Positions 25,320 to 33,562 are shown, counted from the stretch's first letter. The stretch is DNA of 64,000 nt from JAEZPW01 sp035629075 (GCA_035629075.1 DASPIK010000033.1:99880-163879); one strand, 5' to 3'. Numbers and translations are program-made. The notes: generated from the sequence alone by a model not told the origin.

Positions 25320-26945
25320 ATGGCCGATAGCACCCGAACTGTCGCCCAACCGGACTCCACACAAGCTCAGAAACAAACCTCATCGCACATTGAAGTCAAT
25401 CCGCTGTACACGCCAGCCGACCTGGCTGACTGGCAGCACGATCGCGACTGCGGCTACCCCGGCCAGTATCCATTCACGCGCGGAGTGCAGGCCACAATGT
25501 ACCGAGGCCGGCTCTGGACCATGCGCCAGTATGCCGGTATGGGTGATGCCGAGGAGTCGAACCGGCGGTACAAGTACCTGCTGGCCAACGGCACCACGGG
25601 GCTGAGTGTCGCGTTCGATCTGCCGACACAGATCGGAATGGACTCGGACTCGCCCATGGCGCTGGGCGAGGTGGGGAAGGTTGGCGTGGCGATCGATTCG
25701 ATTGAGGACATGCAGCGGCTGTTCGACAGGATTCCGCTGGACAAGATCTCGACGTCGATGACCATCAATGCCACAGCTTCGATTCTGCTGGCGCTCTACA
25801 TTGCCGTAGCGAAAAGGGCGGGTATTGATCCGAAGAATCTCTCGGGGACCGTTCAGAACGACATTCTGAAGGAGTACATCGCACGCGGGACTTACATCTA
25901 TCCGCCGGCACAGGCGATGCGCATCATCACCGACATCTTCTCCTACTGCAATGAGCAGGTGCCGGACTGGAACACGATCTCGATTAGCGGCTATCACATG
26001 CGTGAGGCGGGATGCACGGCGGTGCAGGAAGTCGCGTTCACGCTGGCAGACGGTATCACATACGTTCAGGCTGCGGTGAATGCCGGACTGGATGTGGACA
26101 AGTTCGCTCCGCGCCTGTCGTTCTTCTTCTGTGCGCATTACAACTTCCTCGAGGAAGTGGCGAAGTTCCGCGCGGCACGACGGATGTGGGCACGGATCAT
26201 GAAAGAGCACTTCGGGGCGAAGAACCCGAAATCCATGATGCTGCGCTTTCACACGCAGACCGGTGGAAGCACGCTCACGGCGCAGCAACCCGAAAACAAC
26301 ATCGTGCGCACGATGCTCCAGGCACTCTCGGCGGTCCTTGGTGGAACCCAGTCGCTGCACACGAATTCATTCGACGAAGCCCTCGCACTCCCGACCGAGC
26401 CGTCGGCCCACATCGCGCTTCGTACGCAGCAGATCATCGCATACGAGTCCGGCGTGCCGCAGACAGTGGATCCGCTTGCGGGGTCGTATTACATAGAGTG
26501 GCTGACGAGCCAGATTGAGAAGCACGCTCAGGGATACCTCGACAAAATCGACGGGATGGGCGGCATGCTGAAGGCAATCGAGCGCGGCTTCGTGCAGCAG
26601 GAGATTCAGAACGCCAGCTACGAGTTCCAGCAGCGCGTTGAGAACCTCGAACAGGTCGTTGTCGGCGTGAACCGCTTCACGGTGGAGGAGGGCACGGAGG
26701 TGCCGCTCCAGCGCATCGATCCCGGACTGGAAGCGCGGCAGGTGGAGCGCGTGCGAGCATTACGCGCCAAGAGACCGCAGCAGGCGTGGTCGGCGGCGAT
26801 TGATTCAGTAGAAGCTGCCGCGCGAGGGGGCCAGAATCTCATGCCGCACATTATCAACGCGGTAGAGACTTACGCCACCGTGGGCGAGATCAGCGACACG
26901 CTGCGGAAGGTGTTTGGGGAGTATAAGGAGGCGGTGGTGATTTGA
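25320..26945 (+). CDS. Methylmalonyl-CoA mutase, large (substrate-binding) subunit
   Basis: 541 residues, the TIM-barrel catalytic part of a B12-dependent acyl-CoA mutase. Motifs include YPFTRGVQATMYRGRLWTMR, RQYAGMGDAEESN, GLSVAFDLPTQIGMDSDSP, GTVQNDILKEYIARGTY, the PPAQAMRIITDIFSYC helix, ISGYHMREAGCTAVQE and NNIVRTMLQALSAVLGGTQS. Tyr in RQYAG fits methylmalonyl-CoA rather than isobutyryl-CoA mutases, which from memory have Phe there. The C-terminal B12-binding domain is missing, as in two-subunit enzymes; the small subunit is not next to it. ATG 25320 has AAGGA at a workable distance, while ATG 25311 does not. It probably serves propionate or branched-chain metabolism in the cytoplasm. Confidence 0.9.
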   Translation: MADSTRTVAQPDSTQAQKQTSSHIEVNPLYTPADLADWQHDRDCGYPGQYPFTRGVQATMYRGRLWTMRQYAGMGDAEESNRRYKYLLANGTTGLSVAFDLPTQIGMDSDSPMALGEVGKVGVAIDSIEDMQRLFDRIPLDKISTSMTINATASILLALYIAVAKRAGIDPKNLSGTVQNDILKEYIARGTYIYPPAQAMRIITDIFSYCNEQVPDWNTISISGYHMREAGCTAVQEVAFTLADGITYVQAAVNAGLDVDKFAPRLSFFFCAHYNFLEEVAKFRAARRMWARIMKEHFGAKNPKSMMLRFHTQTGGSTLTAQQPENNIVRTMLQALSAVLGGTQSLHTNSFDEALALPTEPSAHIALRTQQIIAYESGVPQTVDPLAGSYYIEWLTSQIEKHAQGYLDKIDGMGGMLKAIERGFVQQEIQNASYEFQQRVENLEQVVVGVNRFTVEEGTEVPLQRIDPGLEARQVERVRALRAKRPQQAWSAAIDSVEAAARGGQNLMPHIINAVETYATVGEISDTLRKVFGEYKEAVVI

Positions 26946-27003
26946 ACGCCAGCTTATTACGCCAACGGTTGAGTGGCCACCCATCGGATTTCCCGCTCGG
27001 GAT

Positions 27004-27027
27004 TGTTGGAGAAGGGGATTTCCAACA
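27004..27027. terminator. Possible hairpin between convergent mutase and membrane-protein genes
   Basis: TGTTGGA (27004-27010) pairs with TCCAACA (27021-27027). It lies between convergent genes but has no T-run, so it is only a weak terminator candidate. Confidence 0.3.
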
Positions 27028-27042
27028 GCAATTGTCGTTCGA

Positions 27043-27648
27043 TCACACTATGGTAGTTCTAGTGCTAGGTCTAGTTGTGATGTGATTTCTCCTAACAAGA
27101 CAATGGAGGAGGTCGCGACCGAAGAAGAAGAGTAAAACGACAGACCAAGCAAGGTGAAGGCCCGCAATAACACCGAACCACAGCCACGATGGCCAGGTGA
27201 AGGGAGGCGATGAGATTCGTGCAACCTGCACACCGTCTCGGAGGGCGATCCAAAGCTCGTGCGCCAGAAAGAAGAAACCTAGAGAAGCCCCAATCGCAAT
27301 CAGCAACAAATCTCCGGCGATTCGCAGAGGGTTCGAAGTGAACATGTAGACCATCCTCGCCTCTCGCCAAGATTGAACGTTCAATGCTGCCCAGTACCAG
27401 AACAAGCCAACTGCCGCAATGAACGTCACCCAGTCCCAAGGATCGGGCACATATCTGAACCAGAAAATTCGTGCTAAACCGACAGGGGCGTTGATGGAAA
27501 CCAAAAGCGTGAAGGCTGGTGATGGCCCGGGCATGTCGTATAAGCGCATCATTGCCCTATCCCACCGCTGCGCCGACAAGAGCAACGCCAAAGCTAAAGC
27601 CATTTGCGCCAGAGGTAATCCGTACTTGAGCTTTGGGTGCATGTCCAT
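27043..27648 (-). CDS. Four-segment integral membrane protein, unknown function
   Basis: 201 residues, with hydrophobic stretches PLAQMALALALLLSAQRW, WVTFIAAVGLFWYWAALNV, RIAGDLLLIAIGASLGFFFL and WLWFGVIAGLHLAWSVVLLF, and a basic C-terminus (RRNHITTRPSTRTT). No catalytic motif or family is seen. AT-rich bases and a weak ribosome-binding site (AAAGAT) precede ATG 27648; a second ATG two codons later is equally possible. It is convergent with the mutase gene and follows the GNAT gene on the same strand by 125 bases. Confidence 0.6.
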   Translation of the reverse strand: MDMHPKLKYGLPLAQMALALALLLSAQRWDRAMMRLYDMPGPSPAFTLLVSINAPVGLARIFWFRYVPDPWDWVTFIAAVGLFWYWAALNVQSWREARMVYMFTSNPLRIAGDLLLIAIGASLGFFFLAHELWIALRDGVQVARISSPPFTWPSWLWFGVIAGLHLAWSVVLLFFFGRDLLHCLVRRNHITTRPSTRTTIV

Positions 27649-27773
27649 ATCTTTGTAGAACCTAGCACCGCAAGCAGAAATAGCAAGTACCCAGCTGATA
27701 ACGCGCTACTCCCAGCCTCTTCTTGCGTAGATGCTGGCCATAACAGCCTCCTGCCATGTCCTCTGCGAAATTT

Positions 27774-28373
27774 TCAAACACCCTTCCGAAATATCGGCCT
27801 CGTCTTCGCTGGCCGTGCCACTTCCTTGAACCCCGCCTTCCGGAACGCCGAAGCCAGCCCTGTCCAGACAAACGGATCGGGCAGTTTGGCCGACGGCTCG
27901 GTGGGATAGCCTTCGATGAGCGTCGCGCCTTGGGACTTCGCCCAGTCTGCTGCGGCTTTCAACAGAGCGACTGAGATGCCCTGGCTGCGGTACGGCTTGG
28001 CAACGAACAGGCATACGACCGACCAGACAGGTTTGTCGTCAAGGCGCTTGAGCGTGCGTGCGTTCTCCAGGCGGATGAAGTCTTCGCGGGGAGCTACGGA
28101 GCACCAGCCGATGGGCGCGCTATTCGCATAGGCGAGGACGCCGGTAGGCGCGGCTTTATCGACCAGGCGCTTGAAGGCGCGCCTATTCTTATCTCCCTTG
28201 CCGGCGTCGAAGTCGGCGCGGTTGAGGCGCCAACTCATGCACCAGCATCCGCCGCAGGCACCGCGTTCGCCGAAAAGGGTGACGAGGTCGTTCCAGCGGT
28301 CGGGGGTGAGGGCGTGAAAGGTGAGAGTGTGCGGTGCTATAGCTGCAACCGTGGTGGACGATTTCTTTGGCAC
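27774..28373 (-). CDS. GNAT-family N-acetyltransferase
   Basis: 199 residues. The N-terminal half has a cysteine-rich CGGCWCMSWRLNR stretch seen in a GNAT subgroup, then the core fold: PTGVLAYANSAPIGWCSVAP (strand with bulge), VWSVVCLFVAKPYRSQGIS (beta-4 and the RSQGIS acetyl-CoA loop, the Q/RxxGxG/A motif), VALLKAAADWAKSQGATLIE, and a C-terminal FRKAGFKEVARP. It would transfer an acetyl group from acetyl-CoA to an amine; the substrate is unknown. It stands alone on the minus strand between a membrane protein and the repeat-rich region. Confidence 0.82.
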   Translation of the reverse strand: MPKKSSTTVAAIAPHTLTFHALTPDRWNDLVTLFGERGACGGCWCMSWRLNRADFDAGKGDKNRRAFKRLVDKAAPTGVLAYANSAPIGWCSVAPREDFIRLENARTLKRLDDKPVWSVVCLFVAKPYRSQGISVALLKAAADWAKSQGATLIEGYPTEPSAKLPDPFVWTGLASAFRKAGFKEVARPAKTRPIFRKGV

Positions 28374-28450
28374 AGAACACCTCCGGCTATGAAGAAAGCC
28401 CGCGGGGTAGGGCCGGCGCTACAATTCCCTGACTGCACCCGGCACAACGA

Positions 28451-28491
28451 CGAGGGCGGGACGCCCTCGCGACAGCCGGCGAGACGCCGGC
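28451..28491. repeat. Tandem perfect hairpins, REP-like intergenic element
   Basis: Two adjacent perfect stems with 3-base loops: CGAGGGCG/CGCCCTCG (28451-28458 with 28462-28469) and GCCGGCG/CGCCGGC (28475-28481 with 28485-28491). A CCGGCGCT word also precedes them near 28412. The minus-strand translation contains AGVSPAVARASRPRR, the kind of spurious peptide such repeats produce. Confidence 0.6.
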
Positions 28492-28522
28492 GCTCCTTCT
28501 TGCATCGACACAGCCAACTGAT

Positions 28523-28554
28523 CTCCCGATCGCCCGAGCGTCCGATGGCCCGAT
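28523..28554 (+). repeat. Period-8 CCGAT octamer array, copy 1
   Basis: Four octamers in a row: CTCCCGAT, CGCCCGAG, CGTCCGAT and GGCCCGAT. The array ends on the first base of the stop codon (minus strand) of the small Cys-rich gene. Confidence 0.7.
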
Positions 28555-28727
28555 TACAAGTCTCCCGCTACTACGTATCCGCAGGCCTCGCGGCAATCGC
28601 GGCAATAGTAAAGCCCGTCGGCGCAGAGCCGGGGATTGTCGGAACCCTGACACAAACAGCAATACTTGTCGCACCCGCAGCGATCTTCTTCCTTCTCACA
28701 CTGCATGCATTTCCATGTGGAGGCCAT
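28554..28727 (-). CDS. Small cysteine-rich zinc-ribbon-like protein
   Basis: A 57-residue gene read on the minus strand from ATG 28727 to TAA 28554. The product has 11 cysteines: MASTWKCMQCEKEEDRCGCD, then KYCCLCQGSDNPRLCADGLY and YCRDCREACGYVVAGDL. The CxxC pairs (C7/C10, C23/C26, C42/C45) and CxC (C17/C19) suggest it binds two or more zinc ions or an iron-sulphur site. There is no signal peptide. Aromatic/charged spacing and lack of frame breaks in a repeat-rich region argue it is real. There is no strong ribosome-binding site. It lies between the GNAT gene and gcvT, and its 3' end runs straight into an octamer repeat. I recall similar short Cys-rich proteins in Acidobacteriota, but no function is known to me. 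Confidence 0.7.
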   Translation of the reverse strand: MASTWKCMQCEKEEDRCGCDKYCCLCQGSDNPRLCADGLYYCRDCREACGYVVAGDL

Positions 28728-28828
28728 GGGCGGCAGGGTACCGCGAAAGGTCGTGGCGAGGGAAGTGTCAGCATACTCAACCCGGCTGAGGCAAGACTCT
28801 CGCCGGTGCCGACCAGGCCGAAAGCAAA

Positions 28829-28860
28829 CATCCGTTTCTCCGATCGTCCGTTCATCCGTC
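28829..28860 (+). repeat. Period-8 octamer array, copy 2
   Basis: CATCCGTT, TCTCCGAT, CGTCCGTT and CATCCGTC follow each other without gaps. It lies about 100 bases upstream of the chosen gcvT start. Confidence 0.7.
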
Positions 28861-28960
28861 AGGAATCATTGACCCACCGAAAAAGCGCGTGTTAGCGTAT
28901 GATGTTTCGCCATTTGAAATCATCAAGTTTGGGCTCATTCTGGCCCCGAGGGAAACGCCA

Positions 28961-30115
28961 TTGTCACAGCAAGCGACCGAGGCGGGTACGCCCGTCGTCC
29001 GTAAAACCGCGCTCAACGCCGTTCATCGGCAACACGGCGCCAAGATGGTGGACTTCAACGGCTGGGACATGCCGGTCGAATACCCTGCTCCCGCCGGCTT
29101 GATTAATGAGCACTTGGCTGTTCGCAACAGCGTGGGCATCTTTGACGTAAGCCACATGGGCGATATCAGCCTGCGCGGTCCCGAGGCCCTGCGCGCCGTC
29201 CAGCATCTCTGCATGAACGACGCCTCAAAGCTCCAAATCGGTCAATGCCAGTACTCAGCCATGCTCTATCCCCAAGGCACATTTGTGGATGACGTCATCG
29301 TCCACCGCCTTGGAGAAGACCACTACCTGCTGGTCATCAATGCGGGCACGCGCGAGAAGGATTTCAACTGGGTTTACAACAACACCCGTGCTTTCAACTG
29401 TGAAGTAAAAAATCTCAGCGACGACTATACACAGATCGCCATTCAAGGCCCCAATGCAATCAAAGTGCTGCAAAAGCTCACCGATGCCGATCTGTCGCAG
29501 GTGAAATTTTACTGGCTGACGCATGGGACCGTCTGCGGCCTGCCAAACATCATGATTGCCCGGACCGGGTACACGGCCGAAGATGGCTTTGAGATCTACG
29601 TACCGACTGACGAAGCCACCAGCGCGATGGTGTGGAACAAGGTGATGGAGGCTGGCAAGGAATTCGGCATTCTGCCTTGCGGCCTCGGGGCACGTAACAC
29701 ACTGCGCCTGGAAGGTAAGCTGCCGCTGTATGGCCACGAGATCAGCGATTCCATCAACGTATGGGAAGCGGGCCTTGATCGCTTCTGCAAGATGGAGAAG
29801 GACGACTTCATAGGCCAAGCGGCGCTGGCGGACGCCAAGGAAAAGGGGATCACTCGCACGCTGGTTTGCCTCGAGATGATCGAGCGCGGAATCGGGCGCG
29901 ATGGCTACAAAATTATGGACGACAGTGGTAAAGAAATCGGCTACGTCACGAGCGGCACTTACGCGCCGTTCCTGAAGAAGAACATCGCCATCGCGTATCT
30001 TCCGCCGGAACTATCGGCGATTGACACGATTGTGAACGTCCAGATCCGCAGCCAGGCAGTAAAGGCCAAGGTCGTACCGTCACCGTTTTATAAGAAGCCG
30101 AAGAAGAGTTCGTAG
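28961..30115 (+). CDS. gcvT: Aminomethyltransferase (glycine cleavage T protein)
   Basis: 384 residues from TTG 28961, which has GAGGG 8 bases upstream; the frame is open to GTG 28889 without similarity. It transfers the aminomethyl carbon from the lipoyl H protein to tetrahydrofolate, releasing ammonia. Family segments are present: HGAKMVDFNGWDMPVEYP, GIFDVSHMGDISLRGPEAL, ILPCGLGARNTLRLEGKLPL and GYVTSGTYAPFLKKNIAIAY. Asp in DFNGWDMPV and the ARNTLRLE region sit in the folate site. It is first in the gcvT-gcvH-gcvPA-gcvPB cluster. I see no glycine riboswitch in the 233 bases before it, which instead hold an octamer repeat. Confidence 0.93.
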   Translation: MSQQATEAGTPVVRKTALNAVHRQHGAKMVDFNGWDMPVEYPAPAGLINEHLAVRNSVGIFDVSHMGDISLRGPEALRAVQHLCMNDASKLQIGQCQYSAMLYPQGTFVDDVIVHRLGEDHYLLVINAGTREKDFNWVYNNTRAFNCEVKNLSDDYTQIAIQGPNAIKVLQKLTDADLSQVKFYWLTHGTVCGLPNIMIARTGYTAEDGFEIYVPTDEATSAMVWNKVMEAGKEFGILPCGLGARNTLRLEGKLPLYGHEISDSINVWEAGLDRFCKMEKDDFIGQAALADAKEKGITRTLVCLEMIERGIGRDGYKIMDDSGKEIGYVTSGTYAPFLKKNIAIAYLPPELSAIDTIVNVQIRSQAVKAKVVPSPFYKKPKKSS

Positions 30116-30212
30116 AAAGACCCATCCAACACAGGTAGCGAAGGATGGGGTACCGTTCAGTTAAGCCCGATAAGGGCGGCACACCACGCGTCACCGACGC
30201 CGGAGAGCACGA

Positions 30213-30596
30213 ATGGCATTCCCGAACGATCGCAAGTACACCAAAGAAGACGAATGGATCAAAATCGAAGGCACAACCGGCACTATCGGCATCACCGACT
30301 ACGCCCAGAACGCTCTCGGTGACATCGTGTTCGTCGAACTGCCCAAGGTCGGCACCGAGATCGAAGCCGGCAAGAGTTTCGGCACGGTTGAGTCTGTGAA
30401 GGCTGTGTCCGACCTGTTTTCGCCGGTAACCGGCACCGTAGCCGAAATCAACCAGGAACTCGCCACGGCTCCCGAGAAGGTTAATTCGGCCGCGCACGAC
30501 GCCTGGTTGATCAAGGTCACGTTGAAGGATCCAGCCGAAACCGACGGTCTGCTCTCCGCCGAAGATTACGAACAATACGTCAACGAAAGACAATAA
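30213..30596 (+). CDS. gcvH: Glycine cleavage system H protein
   Basis: 127 residues. The lipoyl carrier of the glycine cleavage system: the lipoylated lysine is K63 in GTVESVKAVSDLFSPV, with the family start YTKEDEWIKIEG and the GDIVFVELPKVGTEIEAGKS strand pair. The length is normal. GGAG lies 8 bases before the ATG. It follows gcvT by 97 bases and is separated from gcvPA by a long stem-loop made of octamer repeats. Lipoyl synthase genes are not in the window. Confidence 0.96.
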   Translation: MAFPNDRKYTKEDEWIKIEGTTGTIGITDYAQNALGDIVFVELPKVGTEIEAGKSFGTVESVKAVSDLFSPVTGTVAEINQELATAPEKVNSAAHDAWLIKVTLKDPAETDGLLSAEDYEQYVNERQ

Positions 30597-30605
30597 CATC
30601 TGATG

Positions 30606-30680
30606 ATCGAATGAGCGGATGAACGGATGATCTGAACGGGTCTCCATTCATTCGTTCATCCGTTCATGCGTTCATTCGAT
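30606..30680 (+). repeat. Long stem-loop of inverted period-8 repeats between gcvH and gcvPA
   Basis: The arm 30606-30630 and the arm 30656-30680 are inverted copies over 25 bases, with one G-U pair and one mismatch. Each arm is made of octamers around ATGAACGG or its complement CGTTCATC. The loop is 25 bases. It ends 5 bases before the gcvPA ATG, which has no ribosome-binding site of its own in front of it. Confidence 0.85.
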
Positions 30681-30685
30681 TCAAT

Positions 30686-32011
30686 ATGAGATATCTGCCT
30701 AATTCGAAGACCGACCGCGAACGCATGATGCGCGAGATCGGTATCAAATCGGTTGATGAACTGTTCTCCATGATGCCGTCCGAGGTGCGCGTAAAAGGCG
30801 ACCTCAACATACCGCGCGCCATGGCTGAATCCGAGATCATCCAGTGGTTCCGTGAGCGCGGCAAAGAGAACGGCGATCATTACACGATCATGCTCGGCGC
30901 GGGCGCGTACCGGCATTATCGGCCGGTGGTGATCGACTCGCTGATCTCACGCGGGGAGTTCTTCACCGCCTACACGCCTTACCAGCCTGAAATCTCACAG
31001 GGCACGCTCCAGGCGGTTTTCGAGTTCCAGACGATGATCTGCGAACTGACGGCGATGGAGGTCGCGAACGCCTCGATGTACGACGGATCGACGGCGACGA
31101 CCGAGGCCGTGCTGATGGCCGCGCGCGTCACGGGGCGGAACGGAGTGGTGGTCGCGAAGACGGTGCATCCTGAATATCGCGATGTGCTGGCGACCTACGC
31201 GCAGAACCAGCACATGCCTATCAGCACAATCGGGTTCGCTGAGACCGGCCGAGTCGACCTGAAGGCGGTCGATGCCGCGATAACGAGCGACACCGCTTGT
31301 GTTCTGATCCAATCGCCGAATTTCTTCGGAACGATTGAGGACGTTGCCGCGATCGCCGAAGTTGCGCACAAGAAAGGCGCGCTGCTGGTGGTGGCGATTG
31401 CCGAAGCCGTTTCGCTCGGCATCGTGCGGCCTCCGTTTGAAGCCGATATCGTGGCGATGGAAGCGCAATCTTTTGGCGTTCCACTCGGCTACGGCGGTCC
31501 CTACGCCGGCGTGATCGCTACGAAAGAAAAGTTCGTCCGCCAGATGCCGGGACGCCTCGTCGGCGAGGCTCGCGACAAGAACGGCAAGCGCGGATTCGTC
31601 CTGACGCTCTCTACGAGGGAGCAGCACATCCGGCGCGAGAAGGCTACGTCCAACATCTGCACGAACCAGGCTTTGGTCGCGCTGATGGCCAGCATCTTCA
31701 TGACCGTGTACGGACGCGAGGGGCTGAAAGAACTCGCGCTGCAGAATCTGGCCAAGACGCAGTATGCCGTCGAACAGTTCGGCAAAAAGGCGAAGGTCCT
31801 GTTCAGTGGCGCGCCGCGATTCAATGAATTTGTGGTAGAGACCAAAGACGGCCCGTACCGGATCAATGACCGCTTGCTTGCGAAGGGGATCGTCGGCGGG
31901 TTCCCAGTTATCAAGAAGTTCTATCCCGAACTCGGGAACGTCTCGCTCTGGTGCTGCACCGAGCTGGTGACGAAAGAAGCCATCGACACGGCAGCCCAGG
32001 AGGTCGAGTAA
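30686..32011 (+). CDS. gcvPA: Glycine dehydrogenase (decarboxylating) subunit 1
   Basis: 441 residues, the N-terminal half of the two-subunit P protein. It begins MRYLPNSKTDRERMMREIGI and contains MPSEVRVKGDLNIPRAMAES, GAGAYRHYRPVVIDSLISRG, FTAYTPYQPEISQGTLQAVF and ANASMYDGSTATTEA, all family segments. With subunit 2 it decarboxylates glycine and loads the H protein. The ATG lies just after the octamer-repeat hairpin and has no clear Shine-Dalgarno sequence, so initiation may depend on that structure or on coupling. The stop overlaps the next start by one base (TAATG). Confidence 0.95.
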   Translation: MRYLPNSKTDRERMMREIGIKSVDELFSMMPSEVRVKGDLNIPRAMAESEIIQWFRERGKENGDHYTIMLGAGAYRHYRPVVIDSLISRGEFFTAYTPYQPEISQGTLQAVFEFQTMICELTAMEVANASMYDGSTATTEAVLMAARVTGRNGVVVAKTVHPEYRDVLATYAQNQHMPISTIGFAETGRVDLKAVDAAITSDTACVLIQSPNFFGTIEDVAAIAEVAHKKGALLVVAIAEAVSLGIVRPPFEADIVAMEAQSFGVPLGYGGPYAGVIATKEKFVRQMPGRLVGEARDKNGKRGFVLTLSTREQHIRREKATSNICTNQALVALMASIFMTVYGREGLKELALQNLAKTQYAVEQFGKKAKVLFSGAPRFNEFVVETKDGPYRINDRLLAKGIVGGFPVIKKFYPELGNVSLWCCTELVTKEAIDTAAQEVE

Positions 32012-33540
32012 TGGCCGGCGAACGCGACAAAAATTTCGAGTGGTGTAAATCCACCACGCAGGTCAACCAGAACGAGGCGCTCATTTTTGAGAAGTCGTCG
32101 CCAGGCAAGAAGGGTTACAAACTCGCTCCCCTCGACGTACCCGAAGTTGATGCCGCAAAGTTGCTCGGCAACGCTGCGCGTGCGGACCTTGGCAATATGC
32201 CCGAGGTGAGCGAACCGGAGATCATCCGTCACTTTACGCGGCTTTCGACGTGGAACTATGCGGTCGACTACGGCATGTATCCGCTGGGCTCGTGCACGAT
32301 GAAGTACAACCCGCGAGTGAACGAAGCTGCGGCGCGGATTTACGAGCTGGCAGAAGCGCATCCCTATCAGCCAGAGAAGATATCTCAAGGCGTGCTGCGC
32401 GTCATGAAGACGCTCAGCGACGTGCTCATCGAAATCACGGGCATGGACTGCATCACGCTCCAGCCCGCCGCGGGAGCACAGGGCGAACTCACAGGCATCC
32501 TGCTCGTCCGCAGGTATCTTGAGAAGCAGGGCAATCCCCGCAAGAAGATCCTGATACCGGATTCAGCGCACGGCACGAACCCGGCAACGGCTGCAATCGC
32601 TGGGTATGCGGTCGAGAACCTGAAATCCGGTTCAGATGGCCTGGTCGATCTGGCCGCGCTCGAAGCGCAGACCACAGAAGACGTCGCCGCCCTGATGCTT
32701 ACGAATCCGAACACCCTTGGCGTGTTTGAGCAGAACATCAGGAAGATCGGTGAAATCCTTCATTCCAAGGGCGCTTTGCTGTACATGGATGGCGCCAACA
32801 TGAACGCGCTTTGCGGTAAGGTGCAGCCCGGTCACAACGGCGTAGACGTGATGCACCTGAATCTGCACAAGACGTTCTCAACGCCCCACGGGGGTGGCGG
32901 GCCCGGTTCCGGCCCGGTCGCGTGCAAGAAGATCCTCGAACCATACTTGCCGCTGCCGACCATCAAGACGAACGAGGACGGCACGCTCGGTCTCGAGTAC
33001 AACCGGCCTGAATCGATCGGACGCGTGAAAGCGTTCTACGGCAACTTCGGCATGTTCGTGCGCGCCCTGGCTTACATCTTCGCCAATGGGCCCGACGGGT
33101 TGCGGGAGACGACTGAAGACGCTGTTCTGAACGCCAACTACATCCGGAAGAAGCTCGAAGGCGTGTACGATCTGCCTTATAAGGCGCCCACGCTGCACGA
33201 GGTGGTGTTCAGCGACCGTTTGCAGACCGCGCACGGCGTCAAGACGGGCGACATTGCTAAGCGCCTCATCGACTATGGCTTTCATCCGTACACGGTCTCA
33301 TTCCCACTGATCGTACACGGCGCGCTCATGATCGAGCCGACGGAAAGCGAGTCGATTGAGGAAATGGACCTGTTCATTCACGCGATGAAGCAGATTGCCG
33401 AGGAAGCCGCTGACACGCCTGAGCTTCTGCTGGATGCGCCGCATACAACGCGCATCGGACGTCTGGACGAAGTCAGCGCAGCTCGCAAGCCGATCCTGCG
33501 CTGGAAAAAGCCGGCGGAGGCGAAGAAAGCGGCAGAGTAG
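32011..33540 (+). CDS. gcvPB: Glycine dehydrogenase (decarboxylating) subunit 2
   Basis: 509 residues. The C-terminal, PLP-binding half of the P protein. The PLP lysine is K287 in HLNLHKTFSTPHGGGG; other segments are MYPLGSCTMKYNPR, LQPAAGAQGELTGILLVR, DSAHGTNPATAAIAGY and DGANMNALCGKVQPGHNG. The start is ATG 32011, with AGGAGG 8 bases upstream inside the end of gcvPA; the frame is open 20 codons earlier but without similarity. It is the last gene of the cluster, with a terminator after it. The L protein (lipoamide dehydrogenase) is not here, so it must be encoded elsewhere. Confidence 0.96.
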   Translation: MAGERDKNFEWCKSTTQVNQNEALIFEKSSPGKKGYKLAPLDVPEVDAAKLLGNAARADLGNMPEVSEPEIIRHFTRLSTWNYAVDYGMYPLGSCTMKYNPRVNEAAARIYELAEAHPYQPEKISQGVLRVMKTLSDVLIEITGMDCITLQPAAGAQGELTGILLVRRYLEKQGNPRKKILIPDSAHGTNPATAAIAGYAVENLKSGSDGLVDLAALEAQTTEDVAALMLTNPNTLGVFEQNIRKIGEILHSKGALLYMDGANMNALCGKVQPGHNGVDVMHLNLHKTFSTPHGGGGPGSGPVACKKILEPYLPLPTIKTNEDGTLGLEYNRPESIGRVKAFYGNFGMFVRALAYIFANGPDGLRETTEDAVLNANYIRKKLEGVYDLPYKAPTLHEVVFSDRLQTAHGVKTGDIAKRLIDYGFHPYTVSFPLIVHGALMIEPTESESIEEMDLFIHAMKQIAEEAADTPELLLDAPHTTRIGRLDEVSAARKPILRWKKPAEAKKAAE

Positions 33541-33562
33541 CGGGGAACTTTCGCGATGACAG

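Noticed and set aside
25380..26360. 326-codon open frame on the minus strand opposite the mutase gene
   Set aside because: Fully antisense to a conserved enzyme; Arg/His/Val-rich with no recognisable domain.
28387..28674. 95-codon minus-strand frame between the GNAT gene and gcvT
   Set aside because: Made of hairpin-repeat sequence (AGVSPAVARASRPR type) and overlaps the better supported Cys-rich gene in another frame.
28728..28960. Glycine riboswitch before gcvT
   Set aside because: No tandem glycine aptamer core was found; the region holds an octamer repeat instead.
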